From Streptomyces sp. NRRL S-118 (lineage in GTDB: Bacteria > Actinomycetota > Actinomycetes > Streptomycetales > Streptomycetaceae), in contig NZ_KL591020.1 of NCBI RefSeq assembly GCF_000716335.1, positions 1-15,649 on the forward strand: a DNA stretch of 15,649 nucleotides, read 5' to 3'. Below, in pieces: positions 6,259 to 13,002 of the stretch. A program made the position numbers and the translations under genes. Under the pieces are notes generated by a model. That model was not told where the DNA came from and made no database searches. It was given only the letters and a program-made list of their open reading frames with translations. How positions within the stretch are numbered: position 1 is the stretch's first letter; the number at the start of each line of letters is the position of its first letter.

Positions 6259-8230
6259 TGGCACGCCTGCGGGCGAGGTCCTCGTAGAAACGCAGCAGGT
6301 CGAGGTTGTCGACCGAGCCGGGGTTGACGGCCTTGGCGAGGTCGGTGCCCTGCAGGAGGCGCTTGACGGGGACCTCGATGCGCTTGCCGGTGAGGGTGTG
6401 CGGGATCCCGGGGACCTGGATGATCTCGTCGGGGACGTGACGCGGCGACAGCTCGGTGCGGATCGTCTGCTTGATGCGCGCGATCAGGTCCTCGTCCAGG
6501 GTCGCTCCTTCGGCGAGGTGGACGAAGAGCGGCATCCAGTAGCCGCCGTCCGGCTCCTCCAGGCCGATGACGAGGGACTCCCGGAGCTCGGGGAGGCGCT
6601 CCACCGCCTCGTAGATGTCGGCGCTCCCCATCCGGACGCCCTGCCGGTTGAGCGTGGAGTCGGAGCGGCCGTGGATGACGACCGAGCCGTGGTCGGTGAT
6701 CGTGATCCAGTCCCCGTGGCGCCAGACGCCCGGGTACATGTCGAAGTAGCTGTCGCGATAGCGGCTGCCGTCGGGGTCGTTCCAGAAGTGGATGGGCATG
6801 GACGGCATGGGGTTGGCGACGACCAGCTCGCCCACCTCGCCGGTCACGGGCTTGCCCTGCGGGTCCCAGGCCTGGAGGTCGGTGCCGAGGCAGGCCGCCT
6901 GGAGCTCCCCGACGTGGACGGGGAGGGTGGGGACGGCGCCCGCGAAGCAGCTGCAGACATCCGTACCGCCGCTGACGGAGGCGATCCACAGGTCGTCCCG
7001 GACCTCGTCGTGGAGCCAGCGGAACCCGTCCGGGGGCAGCGGCGAGCCGGTGGTGGCGACGCACTTGACGCGGGACAGGTCGTGGTCGCGGGAGGGGTGG
7101 ACGCCGGCCTTGCGGCAGGCCATGACGTAGGCGGCGGACGTGCCGTACAGGGTGGCGCGGGTGCGCTCGGCGACGCGCCACTGGGCGCCGGTGTCCGGGT
7201 AGCCGGGGCTGCCGTCGTACAGGACCACCGTGGTGCCGGTGAGCAGGCCGGAGACGAGGAAGTTCCACATCATCCAGCCGGTGGAGGTGTACCAGAAGAA
7301 GCGGTCCCCGGGACCGAGGTCGCAGTGCAGGCCGAGCTGCTTGAAGTGTTCCAGGAGGATGCCGCCCTGGGACTGGACGATCGCCTTGGGCAGGCCGGTG
7401 GTGCCGGAGGAGTACAGCACCCACAAGGGGTGGTCGAACGGGACCTGCTCGAAGACGGGCTCCGCGTCGCCCGCGGTCAGCGCGTCCCACGCGAGCGCGC
7501 CGTCGGGGGCGTCCGTGCCGAGGAGCGGGATGTGGACGACCGCGCGGAGGGTGGGCAGCTCCCGGCGCAGTTCGGCGACCGTGTCGCGGCGGTCGTGCTC
7601 CTTGCCGCCGTAACGGTAGCCGTCGACCGCGAACAGGACCACCGGTTCGACCTGCTGGAAGCGGTCGAGGACGCTGCGGGCGCCGAAGTCGGGGGCGCAG
7701 GAGGTCCACACGGCGCCCACGGCCGCGGTGGCGAGGAGGGCGGTGACGGCCTGCGGGATGTTGGGCAGGTAGCCGCTGACGCGGTCGCCGGGCCGTACCC
7801 CCAGGGCGCGCAGTTCGGCGGCGAGGGCGCCCACCTGGCGGCGCAGCTCGGCCCAGCTGATGGGGGCCGGCTCGTGGGTCTCGTCGACGTGGAGCAGGGC
7901 GGGCTCGTCCGGGCGGTCCGCGGCGGCGCGCAGGGCGTGCTCGGCGTAGTTGAGGGTGGCGCCGGGGAACCACTGGGCGCCGGGCATGGAGCGGTCGCCG
8001 AGGACGCGCTCGTACGGCGTGGCGAAACGGACGTCGAACCACTCGGCGACGGCCTGCCAGAAGGTGTCGAGCTGCTCGACGGACCAGCGGTGCAGCGCCG
8101 GGTAGCCGCCGTCGGCCGGGGCGCCGTGCCGTTCGGCCGCCCAGGCCTGGAAGCGGGTGACCGCGGCGGTGGCGATACGGTCCTGGTCCGGCTGCCAGAG
8201 CGGCTCGGTCTGCGCGTGCTCTGAGGTCAT
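6245..8230 (-). CDS. aacS: Acetoacetyl-CoA synthetase
   Basis: A 661-residue cytoplasmic member of the ANL acyl-adenylating superfamily. It converts acetoacetate, ATP and CoA to acetoacetyl-CoA. The N-terminal cap typical of acetoacetyl- and acetyl-CoA synthetases is present (ALHRWSVEQLDTFWQAVAEW region). The phosphate loop YSSGTTGLPK is at 273-282, WYTSTGWMMWN follows, and HGRSDSTLNRQGVRMGSADIYEAVE forms the hinge and C-terminal domain start. The PHTLTGKRIEVPVK motif carries catalytic Lys616. In S. lividans the corresponding enzyme is inactivated by acetylation of this lysine by the acetyltransferase PatA, so similar control is likely here. The ATG at 8230 follows GGGAG eight bases upstream and gives the family's usual length. 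It is monocistronic and divergent from the GH31 gene. A much longer open frame continues upstream but is not coding. Confidence 0.95.
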   Translation of the reverse strand: MTSEHAQTEPLWQPDQDRIATAAVTRFQAWAAERHGAPADGGYPALHRWSVEQLDTFWQAVAEWFDVRFATPYERVLGDRSMPGAQWFPGATLNYAEHALRAAADRPDEPALLHVDETHEPAPISWAELRRQVGALAAELRALGVRPGDRVSGYLPNIPQAVTALLATAAVGAVWTSCAPDFGARSVLDRFQQVEPVVLFAVDGYRYGGKEHDRRDTVAELRRELPTLRAVVHIPLLGTDAPDGALAWDALTAGDAEPVFEQVPFDHPLWVLYSSGTTGLPKAIVQSQGGILLEHFKQLGLHCDLGPGDRFFWYTSTGWMMWNFLVSGLLTGTTVVLYDGSPGYPDTGAQWRVAERTRATLYGTSAAYVMACRKAGVHPSRDHDLSRVKCVATTGSPLPPDGFRWLHDEVRDDLWIASVSGGTDVCSCFAGAVPTLPVHVGELQAACLGTDLQAWDPQGKPVTGEVGELVVANPMPSMPIHFWNDPDGSRYRDSYFDMYPGVWRHGDWITITDHGSVVIHGRSDSTLNRQGVRMGSADIYEAVERLPELRESLVIGLEEPDGGYWMPLFVHLAEGATLDEDLIARIKQTIRTELSPRHVPDEIIQVPGIPHTLTGKRIEVPVKRLLQGTDLAKAVNPGSVDNLDLLRFYEDLARRRATTME

Positions 8231-8349
8231 GTGGGCTGCTCCCTGGCTGTAACGCGGGTCTGCGTGTGTCGCGCGCACGTGCGGGGGTGTGCGCGTGACG
8301 CGGCTGACAGGGACGATGCCATGTGATCGTTGTTCGCACCAGGGTTCGC

Positions 8350-8392
8350 CACCCATGGTCGGATGACTGAATATGTGGTCCCACCATGGGTG
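8350..8392. promoter_or_regulatory. Widely spaced CCATGG inverted repeat in the divergent promoter region
   Basis: CACCCATGGT at 8350-8359 and ACCATGGGTG at 8383-8392 are exact reverse complements. Equivalent positions are 33 bases apart, about three helical turns. Each arm contains the palindrome CCATGG, so each could be a separate binding site. The spacer holds the most AT-rich bases of the region (GAATATG, 8369-8375). The pair lies 46 bases upstream of the GH31 start and 120 bases from the acetoacetyl-CoA synthetase start, so it more probably serves the GH31 gene. The rest of 8231-8437 shows only CG-rich short repeats. The binder is unknown. Confidence 0.5.
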
Positions 8393-8437
8393 AACGGCAG
8401 TTGAACGCCTCTCCCGGGCCCCTGGAGTGCTGGCAGG

Positions 8438-10822
8438 GTGAGCGGCATGGACGGTCGTGAACTGGTGCGTTCGGTGAAGGTCTTCTCGACGGTACGGGGA
8501 CTGCGCGCGGTGCGGTCCGCGTGGCGGCAGCGGCGCACGGACGCGTGGGGCCTGCCGCCCAGGGGTGCGGAGCGGGCGCGGGTCCCGGGGCCGGCGCGGG
8601 ACGCGGAGCCGCTGCCGGGCGGGGGGATCGTCCGGTTCGCCCGTTCCGAGCTGCGGGTCCACGTGGCGGGCGGCACGGTCTTCTGGGGGTGGGACGGGGC
8701 GGGGCCGCTCCCCTCGTACGCGCTGGCGGGAGACCCGCCCGAGCCCGATCCGCGGGCCGTACTGGAGCCCGACACGGGCGGCGGCTGGCGGGTGGTCGCC
8801 GAGCGGGTGACGGTCTCCGTCTCGCGCAACGGGGCCGTGGAGGTCCGCACGCCGGGCGGGGTCGTCCTGCGGCGGGAGCTGCCGCCGCGCTGGTGGGAGC
8901 CGGTGAGCGGCGGCCCGGCGCGGTGGGTGCAGCGCGCCGAGGTGCCGGCCGACGCGCGGTTCTTCGGACTGGGCGGGCGGGCGTCGGGCCCGCGGCTGCG
9001 GGACGGCACGTACCGGCTGTGGAACACCGATCCGCGGGGCGGTTTCGACCCCGGTGACGACCCGCTCTACATCACGATGCCGGTCGAGCTGGTCGTCTCG
9101 GACGCGGGCACCCACCTGGCGTTCCACGACAGCTCCTGGGACGGGCAGGTGACCCTGCGGGAAGGCGAGGAAGGGGCGGGGTCCGGCCACGACCGGCCCG
9201 GGACGAGCGAGCTGCGGATGAGCGGCGGACCGCTGCGCTGCTGGGTGGTGGTCGGCACACCCGCGCGCGTCCTGCACGGCTGGACGGCGCTGACGGGGGC
9301 TCCGGCACCGCCGCCGTCCTGGGCGCTCGGGCCGCAGCACGCGCGGTGGGGCTTCGGCACCGAGCGGGAGGTGCGGCGCGTGGTCGCCGGCTACCAGGAG
9401 CGGGACCTGCCGCTGTCGGCGCTGCACCTGGACATCGACCACTACGACGCGCACCAGGTCTTCACGGTGGACCGGGAGCGGTTCCCGGACCTGCCCGGGC
9501 TCGCGCGGGACCTGCGCGATCAGGGTGTGCGGCTGGTCTCGATCGTCGACCCGGGGGTGAAGGCCGAGCCCGGGAACGCGCTCTACGAGAGCGGCCGGGC
9601 GCTCGGGACGTCGGGAGCGTTCGTCCGGGACGGGCGCGGCAACCAGGTGCGGGGCGTCGTGTGGCCCGGCGAGTGCGTGTACCCCGACTTCACCGATCCC
9701 GCGGTGCGGGAGTGGTGGGGCGGGCTGTACGAGGAGCGGCTCGCGCAGGGCTTCTCCGGGGTGTGGCACGACATGAACGAGCCGGTGTCCTTCGCCCCCT
9801 TCGGGGACATGACGCTGCCCCGCTCGGCGCGGCACGCGCTGGAGGGCCGGGGCGGCGACCACCGCGAGGCGCACAACGTGTACGGGCTGGCGATGGCCGC
9901 GGCCGGCTACGAGGGGCTGCGGCGGCTGCGCCCGGACGAGCGGCCGTTCCTCTTCTCGCGGTCCGGCTGGGCCGGGATGCAGCGGTACGGCGGGACCTGG
10001 TCGGGCGACGTGGCCACCGGGTGGCCGGGGCTGCGTGCCTCGCTGTCGCTCGTCCTGGGGCTGGGACTGTGCGGGGTGCCGTACTCGGGACCTGACGTGG
10101 GCGGCTTCGACGGCAGCCCGTCGCCGGAGCTGTTCCTGCGCTGGTTCCAGCTGGGTGCGTGGCTGCCGCTGTTCCGCACGCACGCGGCGATCGACGCGGG
10201 GCGGCGCGAGCCGTGGGAGTTCGGGCCCGCGGTGCTGGAGCACGCGCGCGCGGCGCTGGACGAGCGGGAGCGGCTGCGGCCTTACTTCGTGACCCTGGCG
10301 CACCTGGCACGGCTCACGGGGGCTCCCTATGCGCGGCCGCTGTGGTGGGGGGCTCCCGATGACCGGGCGCTGCGCGACTGCGAGGACGCGTTCCTGCTCG
10401 GCGACGCGCTGCTGGTGGCGCCGGTGCTGGCGCGCGGGATGGACCGGCGGGCGGTGCGGCTGCCGCGCGGACGCTGGTACGACACGGTGACGGGCCGGGC
10501 GTACGAGGGCCCCGGGCAGGTGTTGCTGGACGCGCCGCTGTCGCGGATCCCGGTGCTGGCCCGTGCGGGCGCGGTGCTGCCGGTGCGGGGCGACGCCGAG
10601 GGCTCGGTGGAGCTGGAGGTCTGGGCCCCGGCCCCGGGGCGCACGGGCGGCGGCCTGGTGGTGCGGGACGCGGGAGACGGCTGGGACCCGGCCGAGGTCG
10701 AGCGGTACACGGCCCGGCTGCTGGACGGCGAGGTCCGCGTGGAGCGGGTCACGGACGCCGGAACGGTACCGGTGGAGGACCGGCGGGTACGGGTGCGGGG
10801 GCTCGACACGGAGCCGGGCTGA
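8438..10822 (+). CDS. Glycoside hydrolase family 31, probable alpha-glucosidase
   Basis: A 794-residue GH31 enzyme with no signal peptide, so probably cytoplasmic. It would hydrolyse alpha-linked glucosides (or possibly alpha-xylosides) taken up by the cell. Residues about 50-270 form the N-terminal beta-sandwich, followed by the (beta/alpha)8 barrel and C-terminal beta domains. The barrel contains LHLDIDHYD, the nucleophile Asp445 in the family signature GVWHDMNEP, the probable acid/base Asp524 in GTWSGDVAT, and PDVGGFDG. RTHAAID and FLLGDALLVAPV follow at the end of the barrel. The GTG at 8438 (GGAG at 8424-8427) is reported; the ATG at 8447, preceded by AGGGTGA, is equally plausible and loses three residues. 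Substrate specificity cannot be read with confidence. No sugar ABC transporter lies next to it. A hairpin at 10832-10860 probably ends the transcript. Confidence 0.92.
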   Translation: MSGMDGRELVRSVKVFSTVRGLRAVRSAWRQRRTDAWGLPPRGAERARVPGPARDAEPLPGGGIVRFARSELRVHVAGGTVFWGWDGAGPLPSYALAGDPPEPDPRAVLEPDTGGGWRVVAERVTVSVSRNGAVEVRTPGGVVLRRELPPRWWEPVSGGPARWVQRAEVPADARFFGLGGRASGPRLRDGTYRLWNTDPRGGFDPGDDPLYITMPVELVVSDAGTHLAFHDSSWDGQVTLREGEEGAGSGHDRPGTSELRMSGGPLRCWVVVGTPARVLHGWTALTGAPAPPPSWALGPQHARWGFGTEREVRRVVAGYQERDLPLSALHLDIDHYDAHQVFTVDRERFPDLPGLARDLRDQGVRLVSIVDPGVKAEPGNALYESGRALGTSGAFVRDGRGNQVRGVVWPGECVYPDFTDPAVREWWGGLYEERLAQGFSGVWHDMNEPVSFAPFGDMTLPRSARHALEGRGGDHREAHNVYGLAMAAAGYEGLRRLRPDERPFLFSRSGWAGMQRYGGTWSGDVATGWPGLRASLSLVLGLGLCGVPYSGPDVGGFDGSPSPELFLRWFQLGAWLPLFRTHAAIDAGRREPWEFGPAVLEHARAALDERERLRPYFVTLAHLARLTGAPYARPLWWGAPDDRALRDCEDAFLLGDALLVAPVLARGMDRRAVRLPRGRWYDTVTGRAYEGPGQVLLDAPLSRIPVLARAGAVLPVRGDAEGSVELEVWAPAPGRTGGGLVVRDAGDGWDPAEVERYTARLLDGEVRVERVTDAGTVPVEDRRVRVRGLDTEPG

Positions 10823-10831
10823 GGCGGCGGG

Positions 10832-10860
10832 GGCCGGACACGCCCCGGTCGGTGTCGGCC
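10832..10860 (+). terminator. Hairpin terminator after the GH31 gene
   Basis: GGCCGGACAC at 10832-10841 pairs with GTGTCGGCC at 10852-10860, with one bulged base and a 10-base loop. It starts ten bases after the stop codon. There is no T-run. Confidence 0.55.
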
Positions 10861-10917
10861 CTTCCGGTGGGTGCGGCCGGGCGCGGCGCGGTGTCGGCGG
10901 GGCGGCCCGGGATGGGG

Positions 10918-10983
10918 GCATTCGGGTGAATGCGGCGCACGTGGAGGTCGGCCGGGCCGTTACGCAGGCGGGTCCGGCCGACC
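10918..10983 (+). promoter_or_regulatory. Two inverted repeats upstream of the small secreted protein
   Basis: GCATTC/GAATGC (10918-10923 and 10928-10933) closes a GGGT loop. A second perfect 10-bp repeat, GGTCGGCCGG (10946-10955) with CCGGCCGACC (10974-10983), encloses 18 bases including GTTACGC. They end 31 bases before the start codon. They may be operator sites or leader structures. I cannot place a good -10/-35 pair here, so the promoter is undefined. Confidence 0.4.
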
Positions 10984-11014
10984 GGGGCCGGGTCGCTCGA
11001 CGAGAGGATGAGCC

Positions 11015-11224
11015 ATGATCAAGCAGTTCCTGGCGGCCGCGGGGATCACCGCGGCCGCTCTGGGTACCGCCGCCGCCGATGCCGCGGCCGTGGGCGACCC
11101 GGGCGTACACACCCAGAACGGCAATTACTCCGTGCAGGAGTACGGGAACACGGGCAGCGACCCGGCGCGGTCGGCCGACCGGCGCGCGGACGAGGCGGCC
11201 CTGCGGTCGCTGGACCGCTGGTAG
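11015..11224 (+). CDS. Small secreted protein of unknown function
   Basis: A 69-residue protein with a classical Sec signal peptide: MIKQF, a hydrophobic Ala-rich stretch to about residue 21, and likely cleavage near ADAAA-VGDPG (about 25/26). The predicted mature peptide of about 44 residues is hydrophilic, contains no cysteine, and has a Gly/Asn/Tyr-rich first half (GNYSVQEYGN) and a charged helical tail ending in SLDRW. A good ribosome binding site (GAGAGGA, about seven bases before the ATG) supports expression. It is flanked by terminators and appears monocistronic. It is not a chaplin (no chaplin motif or cysteines) and not a recognisable lantibiotic or inhibitor. The function is unknown; it may be a cell-surface or secreted peptide. 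Confidence 0.78.
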   Translation: MIKQFLAAAGITAAALGTAAADAAAVGDPGVHTQNGNYSVQEYGNTGSDPARSADRRADEAALRSLDRW

Positions 11225-11290
11225 CCGCGGCGGCACCCGTCCCCGGCGGCGGGCCCCGGGCGACCCGACCCATCGGGCAGCACGCCACTC

Positions 11291-11359
11291 GGCCGGCGCA
11301 CCCCGAGCGGCGGACCGCAGGGGCGGGCCGGCGCGCCCCGCCGAGCGGCGGACCGCAGG
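11291..11359 (+). repeat. Imperfect tandem direct repeat, about 38-nt period
   Basis: A 19-base block, CCGAGCGGCGGACCGCAGG, occurs exactly at 11303-11321 and 11341-11359. Each copy is preceded by GGCCGGCGC followed by CCCC (from 11291 and 11327), giving two near-identical units. Part of a third unit, GGCCGGCGCG, follows at 11358. The repeat lies in the 227-base gene-free stretch between the secreted protein and the Nudix gene, which otherwise holds only GC-rich hairpins. Confidence 0.75.
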
Positions 11360-11402
11360 CCGGCGCGGCGCGCGCAGGGCGCATCCGCGGCGCCGACGGC
11401 GG

Positions 11403-11443
11403 GCGGGCCGCCGTGGTGGCGCCGGCCGTCGTGTGCGGCCCGC
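11403..11443. terminator. Hairpin downstream of the Nudix gene
   Basis: GCGGGCCGC at 11403-11411 pairs exactly with GCGGCCCGC at 11435-11443 across a 23-base GC-rich loop that can itself fold. It begins nine bases past the stop codon of the minus-strand Nudix gene, between convergent genes, so it could terminate both. Confidence 0.5.
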
Positions 11444-11451
11444 GCGGCGGT

Positions 11452-11958
11452 TCAGCGCTCGCCGTACCGGCCGGCGAACCACTTCCGTACCGCCTCCGTG
11501 TGCAGCGGGAACGCCAGGTCCTCCGGTGCGTGCAGGACGTGGTGGCCGGCGGTCTCGTCCGTGGGGGCCGACGCGGGCAGGGCGGCGGCGGGGCGTGCGG
11601 GCAGCAGACCGAACACCAGCAGGTGACCTGCGGGCGAGCTCATCGCGTCGGCGAGGCGGACCTCGGCCGCGGCGGCCTCGATAGCGGTCTCCTCCCGCAA
11701 CTCGCGTACCACCGCGTCCCGCCAGTCCTCGGCGTGGTCGATGAAGCCGCCGGGCAGGGCGATGCCGCCGCGGTGGGGCTCGATGGCACGGGTGATGACG
11801 ACGAGCCCCGCCCCGCTCCCGTCGGTGACCGGGAGGAGCGCGACGGCCACCGGCAGGGGGTTGCGGTAGGCGGTGGCGCCACAGGCGGTGCACGTACGGG
11901 GCCAGGCGGCGCCGGGCGGGTGGGGCGCGCCGCACGCGGTGCAGTGGGTGTCCTTCAC
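11452..11958 (-). CDS. Nudix hydrolase with N-terminal zinc ribbon
   Basis: A 168-residue cytoplasmic protein. An N-terminal zinc ribbon (Cys6, Cys9, Cys23, Cys26) precedes a Nudix fold. The Nudix box spans about residues 71-93: Gly71, Glu77, then REL and EE (85-90). This fits GX5EX7REUXEEXGU except that the last glycine is Ala92. The glutamates that bind magnesium are intact, so pyrophosphohydrolase activity is likely. The zinc ribbon recalls NADH pyrophosphatase (NudC) types, but the NudC SQPWPFPxS signature is absent and the substrate is open. The GTG start at 11958 has no ribosome binding site. TACAGT lies seven bases upstream, so the transcript may be leaderless. It is divergent from the dipeptidase gene. 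Confidence 0.9.
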   Translation of the reverse strand: MKDTHCTACGAPHPPGAAWPRTCTACGATAYRNPLPVAVALLPVTDGSGAGLVVITRAIEPHRGGIALPGGFIDHAEDWRDAVVRELREETAIEAAAAEVRLADAMSSPAGHLLVFGLLPARPAAALPASAPTDETAGHHVLHAPEDLAFPLHTEAVRKWFAGRYGER

Positions 11959-11960
11959 GG

Positions 11961-12003
11961 GGCGGACTGTACCGACCCCCGCGGGACCTGGTAGATGGTG
12001 CCC
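11961..12003. promoter_or_regulatory. Compact divergent promoter region between Nudix and dipeptidase genes
   Basis: Only about 45 bases separate the two start codons. On the minus strand TACAGT (complement of 11966-11971) is a plausible -10 placed seven bases before the Nudix GTG. On the plus strand TAGATG (11992-11997) stands six bases before the ATG at 12004. Neither gene has a clear ribosome binding site and neither -35 region is close to consensus. Both could give leaderless transcripts. Confidence 0.35.
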
Positions 12004-12819
12004 ATGACCAGACTTGCTTCCGCTTTACGCGCCCTCGCGACCGTCTGCACCGCTCTCGTCTGCGCGGTGACGGCCACGGCGACGGCGCCCGCCGCGCAGG
12101 CCGCGCCCGAACCGAAGGCGCCGGAGCAGTTCGTTGCTCTTCGCTCCGTGGACCCGACGATCCTCCAGGAGATGCGCTACACCACGGCGCACAACTTCGT
12201 CGGTGAGCCGGTGGACGGGTACCGGCAGCCGTTGTGCATCCTGACCCGGCCCGCCGCGCAGGCACTGCACCGCGCCCAGGTCCGGCTGCTGCGGCAGGGG
12301 TACTCCCTGAAGGTGTACGACTGCTACCGGCCGCAGCGCGCCGTCGACCACTTCGTACGGTGGGCCGGGGATCTGCGGGACGAGAGAATGAAGGCGGAGT
12401 TCTATCCGCTGGTGGACAAGACGCGGCTGTTCGCGGACGGCTACATCGCGGAGAAGTCCGGGCACAGCCGTGGCTCGACGGTCGACGTGACGATCGTGGC
12501 ACTGCCCGCGGAGCCGACGCGGCCGTACGTACCGGGTGAGTCCTTGGTGTCCTGTTCCGCACCTCAGGAGCAGCGGTTCCCCGACAACTCCGTGGACATG
12601 GGGACGGGTTTCGACTGCTTCGACACGCTGTCGCACACGGACGACCCCCGGATCGGGGCCGTCCAGCGCACGAACCGCCGGCTGCTGAAGGACACGCTCG
12701 CCGCGCAGGGCTTCGTGAACCTGCCCGAGGAGTGGTGGCACTTCACGTACAAGCCGGAGCCCTTCCCGGACACGTACTTCGACTTCCCGGTGGCGCGGCG
12801 TTCGGTGGCCGGACACTGA
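12004..12819 (+). CDS. Exported VanX-type D-alanyl-D-alanine dipeptidase (peptidase M15D)
   Basis: A 271-residue zinc dipeptidase expected to hydrolyse D-Ala-D-Ala outside the membrane. Residues 1 to about 34 are a signal peptide (MTRLASALRALATV, then an Ala/Val-rich core ending APAAQA-AP). Zinc ligands of the VanX family are visible: His154 and Asp161 in SGHSRGSTVD, and His246 in EEWWHF with the catalytic glutamate at Glu243. The YDCYRP motif carries the conserved active-site arginine. Resistance VanX is cytoplasmic and sits with vanH and vanA. This copy is exported and has neither neighbour, so peptidoglycan turnover or scavenging is more likely than glycopeptide resistance. In-frame starts at 11995 and 11998 would add two or three residues. 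A strong terminator follows immediately. Confidence 0.9.
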   Translation: MTRLASALRALATVCTALVCAVTATATAPAAQAAPEPKAPEQFVALRSVDPTILQEMRYTTAHNFVGEPVDGYRQPLCILTRPAAQALHRAQVRLLRQGYSLKVYDCYRPQRAVDHFVRWAGDLRDERMKAEFYPLVDKTRLFADGYIAEKSGHSRGSTVDVTIVALPAEPTRPYVPGESLVSCSAPQEQRFPDNSVDMGTGFDCFDTLSHTDDPRIGAVQRTNRRLLKDTLAAQGFVNLPEEWWHFTYKPEPFPDTYFDFPVARRSVAGH

Positions 12820-12828
12820 CGGCGGCGG

Positions 12829-12877
12829 TGGAGCGGGCGACCGGGACCACCCCCGTGGCTCCCGGGCGCCCGCTCCA
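12829..12877 (+). terminator. Long hairpin terminator after the dipeptidase gene
   Basis: An 11-bp outer stem (12829-12839 with 12867-12877) continues through CCGGGA/TCCCGG and CCAC/GTGG to a CCCC loop, with only small internal mismatches. It starts ten bases after the stop codon. It is one of the two strongest hairpins in the window. Confidence 0.85.
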
Positions 12878-12963
12878 TCCCCTTCGACGCAGCCCGGCCG
12901 GGTCGGGTTGCTCCCTCGTGCACACCCCTGCCCGCGGCGCGGGGCCCGTGGCACACTCCATTG

Positions 12964-12978
12964 CTGACGCCATGTCAG
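12964..12978. promoter_or_regulatory. CTGAC-N5-GTCAG palindrome before the DUF35/thiolase operon
   Basis: CTGAC at 12964-12968 and GTCAG at 12974-12978 are perfect inverted arms around GCCAT, 24 bases before the GTG start of the DUF35 gene. Placement in the promoter-proximal region and clean symmetry suggest a repressor site, for instance for a TetR-type regulator of acyl-CoA metabolism. No such regulator is encoded nearby. Confidence 0.5.
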
Positions 12979-13002
12979 ATCTCGGGGTGCCGGGGAGGGT
13001 CC

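Noticed and set aside
6170..8224. Plus-strand 684-codon open frame opposite acetoacetyl-CoA synthetase
   Set aside because: Low-complexity Gly/Val/Asp-rich translation with no recognisable domain; the opposite strand encodes a complete enzyme.
6245..12562. A continuous 2105-codon open frame on the minus strand running through acetoacetyl-CoA synthetase and far upstream of it
   Set aside because: Only the part from 8230 down matches a protein. The rest lies antisense to the GH31, small secreted protein and dipeptidase genes, is Arg/Pro-rich low-complexity, and is open because stop codons are rare in very GC-rich DNA.
12004..12819. Glycopeptide resistance (vanX) gene
   Set aside because: No vanH, vanA or vanRS neighbour is present, and the protein has a signal peptide, unlike resistance VanX.
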